Part shown: positions 48,522 to 58,479 of the stretch, one piece after another | How positions within the stretch are numbered: position 1 is the first letter of the stretch | Layout: the number at the start of each line of letters is the position of its first letter | Assembly (NCBI GenBank): GCA_019614645.1 | Contig: JABWDB010000008.1 | Span: 6,572,001-6,636,000, forward strand | Reading direction: 5' to 3' | Length of the DNA stretch: 64,000 nt | From: Stratiolaelaps scimitus | Lineage: Eukaryota > Arthropoda > Arachnida > Mesostigmata > Laelapidae | Position numbers and translations under genes: made by a program | The notes under the pieces: model-generated | What the model saw: the letters and a program-made list of their open reading frames with translations, nothing else | Database searches by the model: none | Told to the model about the DNA's origin: nothing

Positions 48522-48752
48522 CGCTGCCGTCGGATGGCCAAGTTCGTCGACTTCTTCTTTTTCCTTGTTTTCTGCTGTATCCCGCCTGCTCCATCGCTGC
48601 CTGTGGAATCGGTGGGCAGCAAAAAGAGCCTGGAAAAACGTCAACCGAACGGCAGCCGATCTGGCTTGCCTACCGGCTCGATATGGCAGCCAGCCTGCGG
48701 CAGCTCTGCCTCTGTAGCGGCGCTACCTTACGAAGCGCCGCAGAAACGAATA
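48522..48752 (+). CDS. Candidate secreted-protein exon with signal peptide
   Basis: After the acceptor TTGCTGGTAG at 48521 an ATG follows at 48534. The N-terminus is a textbook signal peptide: Met-Ala-Lys, a hydrophobic core FVDFFFFLVFCCI, then PPAPSLPVES with likely cleavage near residue 22. Codons are strongly coding-like, with C/G-ending Phe, Val and Cys codons. Downstream come a dibasic KR (35-36), PACG (53-56) and QKRI (70-73). The exon is ended here at ATA|GTACGT; the frame itself stays open to 49283 (249 codons), but later parts look less protein-like. Cys-Gly about 16 residues before Lys-Arg-Ile resembles the activation region of trypsin-type zymogens (CG...R|IVGG); a peptide-hormone precursor is the main alternative. 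Both are inference. Confidence 0.35.
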
Positions 48753-50290
48753 GTACGTGGCCGTGTTCCGCTTCTAGATCTTCATGCAGAACAGACCCTT
48801 GAAGAACACCCGACAGATTCGGCTAGCGCCGACGGGCCGATGCTGCTGTCAGCGTATAGAAGCTGTCGCTTTTCACCGCCGCCACTGTCGTCGTTGCTCT
48901 TACCTCCCCTCTCGACTCGACGGAAGGAAGGAAATAGATTTCCACTTTCCAGCCGCCGGACGGCGGCGGAGGCAGCGGCCAGACTTGCAACATGGAGGGA
49001 ACGCACGGGCATTGACTCTAGAAGGGGACCCAGATGCCAGCAAACGGGGTACCCATGGTTCACTTCGTGCTTCAGGGAAACCCGCGAAAGGCGACTGGTC
49101 CAGTGTAGTCTATGGTACAACGCCGTCGCTGCGTCATCCGCGACCCATCGGCGGGTTTTACGCTTGAACGAGCAGCGGCCTGGAACGCAGCGCGACGGCG
49201 AAAAAGTCCTACGAGATGGTATCACCGAGATGGTGTTGGGGGTTTGTGACGCTGGCGAATGCGAGGGTAGACGGGCGAGCTGACTCCAGCCAGCGAAGCC
49301 CTTGCGCCGTCTGACTTGGGTCGGGCATCTTTTTTTTCTAGGAAAGTGACGGAACGAGCGGATAAAGAGGTTATTAAAGGACATGTAGTGGAAAACGATG
49401 AATCTTAACCAGAGGCTTCGAGGACTGAAGCCCTGAACGACCGGCTATTCACCTGGCGATTTATCGACAAACGAAATACAAGAGAGTTATGAAAATCTGT
49501 ATAATCAAGCCTCATACATGACTCTATACATGCCTCAGTGACATTCGTAAGAAGGAAAATAGAGTAATAAAGAGAGTATTAGGGTTACATTAAATACAGA
49601 GTAATTAAAACACATCGGTAAACACAACGCAGGTGGGTTTTTTGCCTTCTAGTAAAAGCATTACATAAATACAGCGCACAAACGAGCATGAATAGGGATA
49701 CGGGTATTCTATAGAATTTCCTCCTTCGGCATGTTCCCTATGCCCTTTGTTCCTGCCCACATAATGGGGTTAGCGTCAACTGATGAAGATTCCTCGAAAC
49801 CGACCCAACCACATGAAGCGAAAATTTACCACTAGTTTACCACTGGATTGAATACGAAATTCACGTACACTGTTTATATCATTCTGAGGCCTACTCACCG
49901 CATTCGATGTACGTTAAGAGATTACGGTATATCTACCTTTTGTGGTACAACTCCGTGCGCTGTTATTGTCATCCATTGCTCGGGCGGCAGTTCCCCTCTG
50001 GGGAGCATTTCGTTGTTAGCTATCCTGGCCCCATTTCGCTCGCTTCAATCTATTCATTCGCTCGCCTCACGAGCTCCATTAGTTTCATCAGAGGGGAAGC
50101 AGCCGCGTCCACACAATACGATACGTCATGCCCACTCCACTTCACGATTCGTCCACAGTGAATGTTACCGATTCTCCCCCAACCTCTCTCTATGTCTCTC
50201 TCTACCTTGTCTATCGTTTTCCCTCTCGCGTTCTCAAAGAGTGAATCGCAAGCAATCGCAAGCATCCTAACAGGAACTTCTTGTGTCCGT
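48753..50290. other. Possible intron, partly GC-rich
   Basis: Contains continuing open frames of 48534-49283 (plus) and 49384-48782 (minus), both probably by-products of GC-rich sequence. 49.4-49.9 kb is AT-rich and empty; 50.0-50.25 kb is pyrimidine-rich. Confidence 0.3.
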
Positions 50291-50292
50291 AG

Positions 50293-50666
50293 GACCCCGA
50301 CCAGCCACTACTTTAGAGGACTCCATGTACAGCGACTATTCCCATTCGCAAGCGAACCCAACCCTTCCCAATCATTCAACGCAACCCTTATCCCTTATTT
50401 CCTGCCGACTCCGTGGAATCGGGCACGCTGTGTCGAGAGAAGCCAGCAAGCTTCGTAGCCTTGCCAACCACGGCCACCAACCACCAACAACCGGCTTTCC
50501 GTGGCCCGGTGCAAGGCTGTCGTCGGCCGTTGCAACGGCAACGTCAATGGAAAACCAACACAACAAAGGTTCCTTCCCTACTCTACGCTATCCGCCGCCC
50601 CGGTTCTCCGCGACTTATTCGTTCAGTGTGTCTATTCTTCTCGCCCCCCTGTCGTCTCTTCCCTGA
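50293..50666 (+). CDS. Candidate terminal exon
   Basis: AACTTCTTGTGTCCGTAG is a fair 3' splice site ending at 50292. The frame (one nt carried in from the previous exon) runs about 124 codons to TGA at 50664-50666 with coding-like codon choice. The product starts GPRPATTLEDSMYSDYSHSQ and is rich in Ser, Pro, Asn and His, like a disordered regulatory tail. Two other plus frames (50413-50925 and 50501-50863) are open as well, so openness alone is weak evidence. No AATAAA is near. The phase does not fit direct joining to the exon ending at 48752. Confidence 0.25.
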
Positions 50667-50999
50667 CAAGGCAAACTGGATGGGAAGCCTTGCCTCTTCG
50701 CGCTTCGCGTTCGAATTGCTCGTCCGCGCATACGTCACAGTGTTCCTTCGCCATCGTTCTTTACATTACCCATTCCTGGCTGGGCAGTTTGCCGAAGCTG
50801 GTGGACTACTGCCGCCTCGGAAGGCAGCACTGCTGGCTCGGCCCACTTGCTCGCTCATCGTAGCGGTCCTCCAGAGCAACATCAGCCGTCAAGCAACCGC
50901 TTCTCTAAACTCGCAAAGGGCTTAGGCCTACGCTACTCTGTGCAGGCGGTAGTGGGACCTGGTTCTTCCGTCGGCCTCTTTCTTATGTCTTCATTTCGC

Positions 51000-53850
51000 T
51001 CGAGGCGTACAAGTTGTCATAGATGCTGTAGCTGACGTTTCCGTCAAAGGTAGATAGGGCTAGCTCTCCTCTATCTCACAGTCGATCTCTCTCTCCCCCT
51101 TAACTATTTGCGAGATGTTTCCTTCCTGTGTATAGCAGAACTGTGGACGCGAGTGTGGACATATGTCGGAAATTTCTCTAGGGATCTGCACACATAATGA
51201 GCTCTTAAAGGAGGTTGTTCATAGCTACGTATCTATTAAAAAAATATCTCGATATTGACCAGGATATAGCGGGCATGTTCCTATCAATAGATATTAGAGC
51301 GGATAAGATTAATCTGCTTCAAAATGATTCCTTGAACGCTATGGCCCAATTAAACGGCAAGTGCCCACGTGGTTTCGTAGGTAACAAAAACCGCAGGAGC
51401 AAGAAATCTTGGATTCGACACCGATGAATGAATCAATGATATCACATCACAAAAAAAACCTCCCCCTCTCTCTCCCTTTCTCATAAAACATATTCATTTG
51501 CCTCGGTTATGATCGGTACGATGCAAAGAATACAATACAAATACGCATTTTATTCAAAGGGTGTATTTGTATCAGCTATGACATACACAATGTGGGAATT
51601 TCCTATACATTTTTAGTACAACACTCGTAGTGGGTATCAGGTGGAGGTCAACGGGTAATAGGTAGGGACAATGGACTCCGTCAGAGGTTACTCTATATTT
51701 TTTTAAAAATCCACTTCTAAATACGTCTAGTGACCTAACCACTGACCATTTGACAGCTAATGAATAACCAGCTTACCTAAGGAGTGGAAGAACGTGAAGA
51801 TAAGAACAAATAGTGCAGAGGATCGAGTTAGAACACCTCAGAGTTTCTAGGCGACCATCACTTCGTTATCCAGCGGTTATCCGATTTTGAAAGTGTTCGT
51901 TTCGTGCGAGCCCAGTGTGTCAACTTATTGTCCCATAATCTACAAGTGGATGTAATAACCCTCTTACAACATCTGGACTGTTTCCATCTAGTTCTATATT
52001 TGCACAGTAACGATCACACGCTCTTATATAAGCCTATCCACCAATTCCAATCCACTCAGAGATGGCTATTGCTAGACTTCGGCGCAACGAGTCCACATCG
52101 GACCCTTTGCACCTATGGTATTTCTATTCGTTCCCCTGTACTCAGTGCTGACGTCATAATAGCACTCGTGTAACAGCTTTTAGAGGAGTCGGCCGAAATC
52201 GTTCTCTCTATATCGTATGCAGAGCAGCTAGGCTATTGGCATGCGTCTGAGAATGACATCCGTGTCTGATGTATTTCTGCGTTAGCAGGTCGTAGTTCTA
52301 GGCAATGTTATGTAGATAACCAAAAATAGATAGAAATGGCTTAATATCCTTAGCCAAGCAGATATCGTCATCAATGAAGGTCGACGAACAGTAAGGATTC
52401 GCAGTTATTTATATGATAACAGTGTTTGTTAAACCTTCCGTACGATAACAACAACAATAATATTAATTATAATAATAACCTTGCCCTTTACGAATAATTA
52501 CAACCTGTTAAATTATAACCTCTAAGATGAACGAAGTATATACAATAGTTGTGTAACAGATAGGGTGAGCTGTATTTATGCATCCGGTACGCAGCAGTAT
52601 GTTGCGCACACATATGCTGGTATCTGCCTTGGGAGGCAGATTGGCAATATGCGTAGCCACGCATACCTACGGGAGTCCCGTGGGGTTTGTAACATCCATC
52701 ATTCAACGCATAGTCGAAACGTTGTACTTGTAACCTGGCTATTCACGCGTCCCTACCTCTCATTGACGGGTGAAGTGCCGACCAACAATCAACCGCAACA
52801 AAGCAGTACTTTCAATCCTGGTGACTGAGATGCGCGCAGGGACGTGACACAACGCCCATCGTTCTAAAACTATCTTGCTCCTGTTGGCTGTGAAATTGAA
52901 AGTCTCCTCTATTTAAGGCGAAGGAAAACCCGTCGCTGTATCTCTCATATTAGGCTCTGGCTTGTACTACACCATCATGTTGGATTAATTTGTTCATTAT
53001 TTTGGTGATTTAAAGCACAGATTAAATATATATATATATATATAATGTATCTAAATCGCCATACAGTTCTACAAAATGTATACAATATCTTTCGTTATTT
53101 TTATAAAAAGCTATGTATATTAGTGTTGCACGCGCACACATAATACATAGACATGTGGCCTAAATTCTAGAGTATGTGTCCTACTTACGCTCGTTACCAT
53201 GGACGTACGATGTGAGGTTGTCACCTGTTATCTCTGTAAGTCGTTCCAAAACTTGCGCGAGTTCATTCGCATTGTATTAACTAGCGATAAAGGATCATTT
53301 TTCTCGCGTACAGCAAATGATACGCTCGTTTCCTTGCCCAGTAGAAAAATAATTTTCACCTTCGTTGAAATGCCGGCCTGGTGCAATCTATGTACAGCAT
53401 ATATTTCTTATTCTAGTTTACCAACGTTCTACATCGGCAAAAGGGCCCTTTAATACGAAAACACGTCGTGGATTCAAAAACAGGAAAAAATATCCTACGT
53501 TCCACCACCTGAAAAATGCTGTGACCCCATCCAGCTTGGTCGAATGGCTAGTTTTTCCAGTGTTCAACGCAGGAAGTAGACATTGTCTCTTTCGTGGTAA
53601 ACATAGCCATCGCATTATGTACGTCCTTAGGTGTATGTATGATATAGACAATATATACTTATCAGAGCGATACTGCTAGCACCACCTCCCCACATACTAA
53701 CGCTTTCTGTTCTTGGCTCCACTAGTTAAAAAGGGTGGTACCTCATAACGCTTCTTGTATCCCTCTAAATGACCAGGCCGCTTGGCCCCTATACGGACCA
53801 GCGGGATGTTATGAGCGAACGAGCCAACAGTTCTTCCTAGAGCAATCGCG
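51000..53850. other. AT-rich non-coding stretch
   Basis: An (AT)n of eight units at 53028-53043, AAC-type repeats near 52447 and short frames without motifs. Nothing else is supported. Confidence 0.45.
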
Positions 53851-54087
53851 GAGCAGCCACATAGCGCGGCAGCCTGCACGACGATGACGGGCCACCCGAA
53901 GGCCCTCGCAAAAGCGACGTAGAGAGAGAAAGAGAAGGAGGGGAACCTGTACTAAATCTAGCCTTTTGACCCTTTTCAAAAATACCCGCCAAACCCGGAG
54001 TATGCTGCCAACAGGCAAAGGTCAATATCTGAGGTCCAGCCATACGAATGGAGTATCTGTAAAAGCATTTTAGCAGCGTCCAAGCAA

Positions 54088-54750
54088 TCAGTGAAGTCCA
54101 ACGAGCGCAACTTCTGTCAGTACCACAACTAACTCGTGGCAATCGTCAACTAGGAACTCGCTGACGAGATTTAAATCGTAACTGGACCTCGGATCCATTC
54201 CGAGGCCACGTGTTACCCGTTTTCCTATGATGTTGTTGGCCCTGGTCAAGGCTAGGAAGCGGATACGCAGCGGTACTGGCAAAGGAGGAAGGCATAACGG
54301 GTCGGGGCTCACCGGGGGACAGGCGTCCGGGGCACGTTCTCGGTGGGGGATACTTGGGGCCTTGTGAAGCAGGCGGGGGCAATCTAAAAAGACGAACAAA
54401 TTATTCCACGAACATGAGTTACATACGAGCAGCCAATCAGGGGGTGATGCTGCTTGGTGCTTGGCCCAACGGGGGTGGTCGTGGAGACCGGGATACCGAC
54501 GAGATATGGTGGCGAGAAACGGCGGCGGCAGCAGCAGCAGCAGCGCCAGTGCCAGACAGTAGCAACAAACTTTTTCTCTCACCCTCGCACCGATGATCCG
54601 TCGCCAGTCTGTGTATTGCTGACTTCGAGTTAATAGGGTTATTAGCTCAACCCCAGCGGTGCCCTCGGTGCCGCACCCGCCGGGAAAAAGTCCTTCTCTA
54701 AGGGGTGTGTAATGTGCGCGCGATGTGAGTGCCTGCATGTGGGCAAGCAT
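54088..54750 (-). CDS. Long minus-strand ATG open frame, weak candidate
   Basis: The minus frame starts at ATG 54750 and runs 220 codons to TGA, the longest ATG-to-stop frame on this strand. It has a hydrophobic stretch CCYCLALALLLLLPPPFLA encoded partly by a (CTG/CCG)n repeat, then a Pro/Cys-rich middle (CPRLLHKAPSIPHRERAPDA) and an acidic-hydrophobic C-terminus (LVSEFLVDDCHELVVVL). Codon use is plausible. The hydrophobic run comes from a simple repeat and could mislead. It may be a membrane protein exon, but no family is recognised and no splice or poly(A) support was found. Confidence 0.25.
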   Translation of the reverse strand: MLAHMQALTSRAHYTPLREGLFPGGCGTEGTAGVELITLLTRSQQYTDWRRIIGARVREKVCCYCLALALLLLLPPPFLATISRRYPGLHDHPRWAKHQAASPPDWLLVCNSCSWNNLFVFLDCPRLLHKAPSIPHRERAPDACPPVSPDPLCLPPLPVPLRIRFLALTRANNIIGKRVTRGLGMDPRSSYDLNLVSEFLVDDCHELVVVLTEVALVGLH

Positions 54751-54759
54751 TGGCTCGAG

Positions 54760-57210
54760 ACCACAGCGAGGAGGAAAGGAGAAAGGGCGGGTTTATAGAG
54801 GGTTGTAAACGTGTTGAGTTCGAAAGAAAAACTGCCTTGGGTGAGGTTCGTTTCCGCGTTGCGCTGACTCGCGGTGTCAACAACGTCTTGATGAGAGCGA
54901 AGTGTGTGGACCACACCGTATTGTAGCATGAGCCCATCAGCACGCAGGCTAATGAGATGGGTTGCGGAAAGCTTGGCGGATGCTGCTTTGCGAAGGCCAA
55001 AGTCACGGACCACTTCATGAGCGACAAAGAAAAAAGACTACGGAATGGGTACAGAGATTTCATAAAGGCTACTTAATTCCATGTTTCCAAGGGGTTTCGT
55101 GCTCATGGCAATGTGCAAAGCATTCGTGCGTATCGCGAACGTCCATTTCCAAGAGAATCAGGCACTAATAGTATTTCTCAAAATAGAACAAACACATATA
55201 CAAGAGACGACTAGCACATCAGTTTGTTTTAGTTGGCGCATTAAGTCCTATAACAGGACAGTTGACAGCCATCGTAGGGTAGCGGACGCCACGTTTGATT
55301 TAACCACTGGAAAATCAAACAATGCTGCACGAACTATACAAAACTGCAGGGCCGTAAGAAAAATGTACGTTCTTACGTATTTTATGTAGATCGATGCTGA
55401 TTGGTTCTAAATCGTCATTGTAGGCGAATTGCATTAGTATCCTGTTGGGACACGATGCTATACGTAAAGGCATACAGACTTCATTGGTTCACATGCTATT
55501 GCTGGACTGTCGCACCACAAACCAACTGTGACCGCAATTTTCTTGCCGTCTGGGAGGCGACTACGAGGGACCTTCCCAGATGTCTGGTCTTGTTTTCTGC
55601 TTTGTTTATGCCCCTAATGCGTTCTTGGTCGTCATGCCTGTTTTTCCTTAAACCACCATCATAGCTCAGTTCCTTGAACTGTTATTATGAACAGCCACTA
55701 TAATATAGCGATCTGATAACCCTTGACGTTTAGGTAGTGGCACTCATAAGATTAAACGAATCATATGACAAAATAGCGTAGAAGCTTTTAGTGTGGCAGT
55801 TAATTAAGGGGTAGTTACTATGAGACTTCTTCATCAACCTCCTTCTCGAAAAATTCTGTGAACGTTTGCGATAACATTTCTAGTGCTGTACAACGTGTCT
55901 GCTATACCCGAGAATCGCTTCGCCTCACGTGTACCTGCAGCTTGGCATGCCGTGGGTTCTTATGAGCTTTTCTAGTCGGGGCGAAATTAAAGCGACCTAT
56001 AGCAGAAGCTATATATGTAGGTTTACAAGTGTTGCTTAACCTTAAATTCGCCTGTTTCATTTGGTTTCTCGGTGAAGTCGGAGGCCATGCTGCAATGAGA
56101 CAGGAGACGCGATTTGTAAGAAGCGACTGCATTTCGCTTATGTCGCAACTATAAAATATATTCCGAAGTGTCGACATCGAGCGAGAAAAAGGAGAGGATA
56201 CCTCCAGTAAATTGCAACACCACGTATGACACCCATCCTTCCAAGGTGTGGACACCCTTCTGACAACTTAACCCTATGGTATAGCGCATTTTGTTAGGAA
56301 CATTCAACGTCCCCCAGCTTTCGCCGTTCATGCTATTTCTAAACGCAATTGTCTTCGCGCAAGTTTCGTCCGCAGTTGCTCCCTTGAGGACGTCGCGATA
56401 CGCCATCGTTTACAAGTGCAGACCTCGTTTGACCCACATTTTTACCATTATACATAATCTACACATGCAAAGGGTAAGTGGATAGATATATCTGTACATA
56501 TGTACATAGAGGTGTATATGATAGAATGTCCTTAGATTTGCCATTCGTAGCAAGTCTGCATTTGCTGTGAGATGAGACTGTACCTTGACTGCAGGGCTTT
56601 TTTTTCTAGTGACCACTAACTGGTAACCACTTTTCTAGTAACCACTGACGTTTTTTAGCGGGCCCCTAAGCAATTGCCGTGAAAATCTATCTATATGCGT
56701 GCCCCCCCCCCCTACCTAGAGGCGTGCAGGGACGGCAGTCATTGAGCAACAAGCCGTCGTGACGAGTCCACTCGTTCGAAGCATGTATCCCCTTTGAGAG
56801 TCATAACCACTCGCTACCGGCGTTCTCAGCTGAGAGACCCCCCGATGTTCGACTACACATGGCCTGACACACCTGCTGCCATGGCACCTTCCCAACGCCG
56901 GCCATGCATCACTAAGTGGTTGCAAGCGTTCACTAGCGTGTGCGCGTGGGAATTGCGTGTATTTTTCTATCTGTATCCGTCACTATTTCGTCTGCTGACG
57001 CCTGCATGCGGCACACCTCAGAAATTGCGGAGTCTTTATGGTGAACGCTCACGTGTACACGCCTCTCCTCTCCGTATGGATAGAAACGGTGTGATTGTAC
57101 GCGCCCCTGGTGCGTGCGTCTGTGTACAGGTTACAATAGAATGAATGGATGAATCGCTCGAACGATCAAAAGGAGTGCAAATTATCTCGTTTTTTGGACG
57201 TTTTCTCCGC
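54760..57210. other. No supported gene
   Basis: Mostly AT-rich with a C11 run at 56702-56712. The plus frame 56794-57144 (contains DPPMFDYTWPDTPAAMAPSQ) has coding-like codons but no good acceptor or donor. 55.0-56.3 kb shows nothing. Confidence 0.35.
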
Positions 57211-57216
57211 TGCCAG

Positions 57217-57377
57217 CGAGCGCGCGGGCACCGCTTTCGCTCACAGCGCTCTGCCAGGTGTTTGCGTATCGCTTTCGTCACAATATCCTTGCTCCCCGAG
57301 CATACACGGCCACTATGCCGGCAATGGATGTGGAAACACGAACCACCTAGTCAGCCATCCACCCGGAGGATACGTCA
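57217..57377 (+). CDS. Candidate internal exon
   Basis: GTTTTTTGGACGTTTTCTCCGCTGCCAG gives a fair pyrimidine-rich 3' splice site ending at 57216. The donor TACGTCA|GTATGT follows at 57378. The 161-nt exon enters with 2 nt carried over and leaves with 1 nt, encoding about 53 residues with strongly coding-like codons: ERAGTAFAHSALPGVCVSLS, then YPCSPSIHGHYAGNGCGNTN and a Pro-Gly end. The mix of Cys, Gly, His and Asn without low complexity looks protein-like. Unspliced, the frame stops at 57391. No family recognised. The frame downstream at 57.9 kb has coding character too, but the phases do not fit a direct join. Confidence 0.3.
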
Positions 57378-57771
57378 GTATGTGCGTTTGAGAAATGCCC
57401 ACCTGTGACCGGATGGATAATCTTGCCGGCAGACGGGGCTGCCTAGCATAGCACGGGAGGAGAACGGCCCAGAATCGCCCCCGACGGCGGAGACCGAAGC
57501 CGTCCGCATCAGTGCAATGCATATCGCCTGCAGCGGGAACACCTTAATGATTTACTTGATTTACTCTTCTCTGCAAAGCAAGAAACAATAGTTGAGTACT
57601 CTTTTGAGCGGCAGACAATTTTGAATTCCTAAATTGCCGGCGTTAAGGTGCGGCCATCCTCTGGCTCACCTTCGTAGATAATTCTACGACCCGTTGTTCT
57701 ATCGGGAGCGCGCGGTAGCCCCATGTGTCGAATACGAATCGACTGTCGCACATATTGAATTCTTTTGACAC

Positions 57772-57797
57772 CTCTCTCTCTCTCGAGAGAGAGAGAG
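57772..57797. repeat. Perfect (CT)n/(GA)n palindrome
   Basis: Thirteen nt of alternating CT meet thirteen nt of alternating GA at CTCGAG, making a perfect 26-bp palindrome. GAGA-factor-type sites occur on both strands. Confidence 0.9.
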
Positions 57798-57950
57798 ATC
57801 GGTGTACCGCCAACGAGTACACGTGTAAACTCGATCCGTTCATTTTGATTACATGCATGCGTGCTCTTGTTTGCGCGTTACGGGACAACTCTCGAAATCT
57901 AGCAACGCCACGTTTTGCAGCAACATTTCCGTGCGATTCGGTTTACACAG

Positions 57951-58169
57951 ATATACAGCAGCCATCGGAATCACAACCTCGACGGGGATCGACGCGGAGC
58001 GGGTGGTGACGGCGGCGGCTGCATCGATGCTGCTGCTGCTGGTGTTGGTGCCGGCATCGCTTCTAAATATCCGCTCCCGCAAAATAATAATTACCCTAAT
58101 GAAATTTGTCATGATACAGTTCCCCTCGATGGCCCCTCCGTCCCCTGCGATAGCCGCGTGTCGTCGTGA
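57951..58169 (+). CDS. Candidate terminal exon with downstream poly(A) signal
   Basis: CGATTCGGTTTACACAG is a usable 3' splice site ending at 57950. The frame then runs 72 codons to TGA at 58167-58169. Codons show a clear pyrimidine preference at position 3 (GCT GCT GGT GTT GGT GCC GGC ATC). The product begins IYSSHRNHNLDGDRRGAGG, has a Gly/Ala-rich part from a GCT repeat, and ends SKYPLPQNNNYPNEICHDTV plus a short tail ending SRVSS. It reads like a polar C-terminal tail. An AATAAA lies about 260 bp after the stop. The frame is open upstream to 57903, so another acceptor is possible. No family recognised. Confidence 0.35.
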   Translation: MYSSHRNHNLDGDRRGAGGDGGGCIDAAAAGVGAGIASKYPLPQNNNYPNEICHDTVPLDGPSVPCDSRVSS

Positions 58170-58425
58170 CTGCCACCGCTATGGCGCACCTATGCACTCG
58201 CCGCGCTGTTCAGACCCGTATCGTCCGGTCCGCATCATGGGGGCCCGGCGATTCGCCTTATCTGCGTGCTTGCTCTGTGTGTGTGTGTGTGTTTACCGGC
58301 TCTGCACTGCTTCGACCTTTGGGAGGCTTGGACTCGCCGCTGCTCGTGCTGCGCCGCCGCTACCTCTACCGTCATTAAAGGCACACGAAATTATTGTGAA
58401 ACAAATATGTTTGTTTGCGTTGTAC

Positions 58426-58431
58426 AATAAA
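58426..58431 (+). terminator. Poly(A) signal AATAAA
   Basis: AATAAA in GTACAATAAATTAGCG, 257 bp after the stop of the candidate terminal exon. AATAAA is common by chance in AT-rich DNA; its placement after an exon candidate gives it some weight. Confidence 0.3.
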
Positions 58432-58479
58432 TTAGCGATTATTTTTATGATAATTATAATTATTCTCTAATCGCCTTCC

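Noticed and set aside
48782..49384. 200-codon minus-strand frame
   Set aside because: It lies opposite a better supported plus-strand candidate in GC-rich DNA and has no domain or splice support; probably a shadow.
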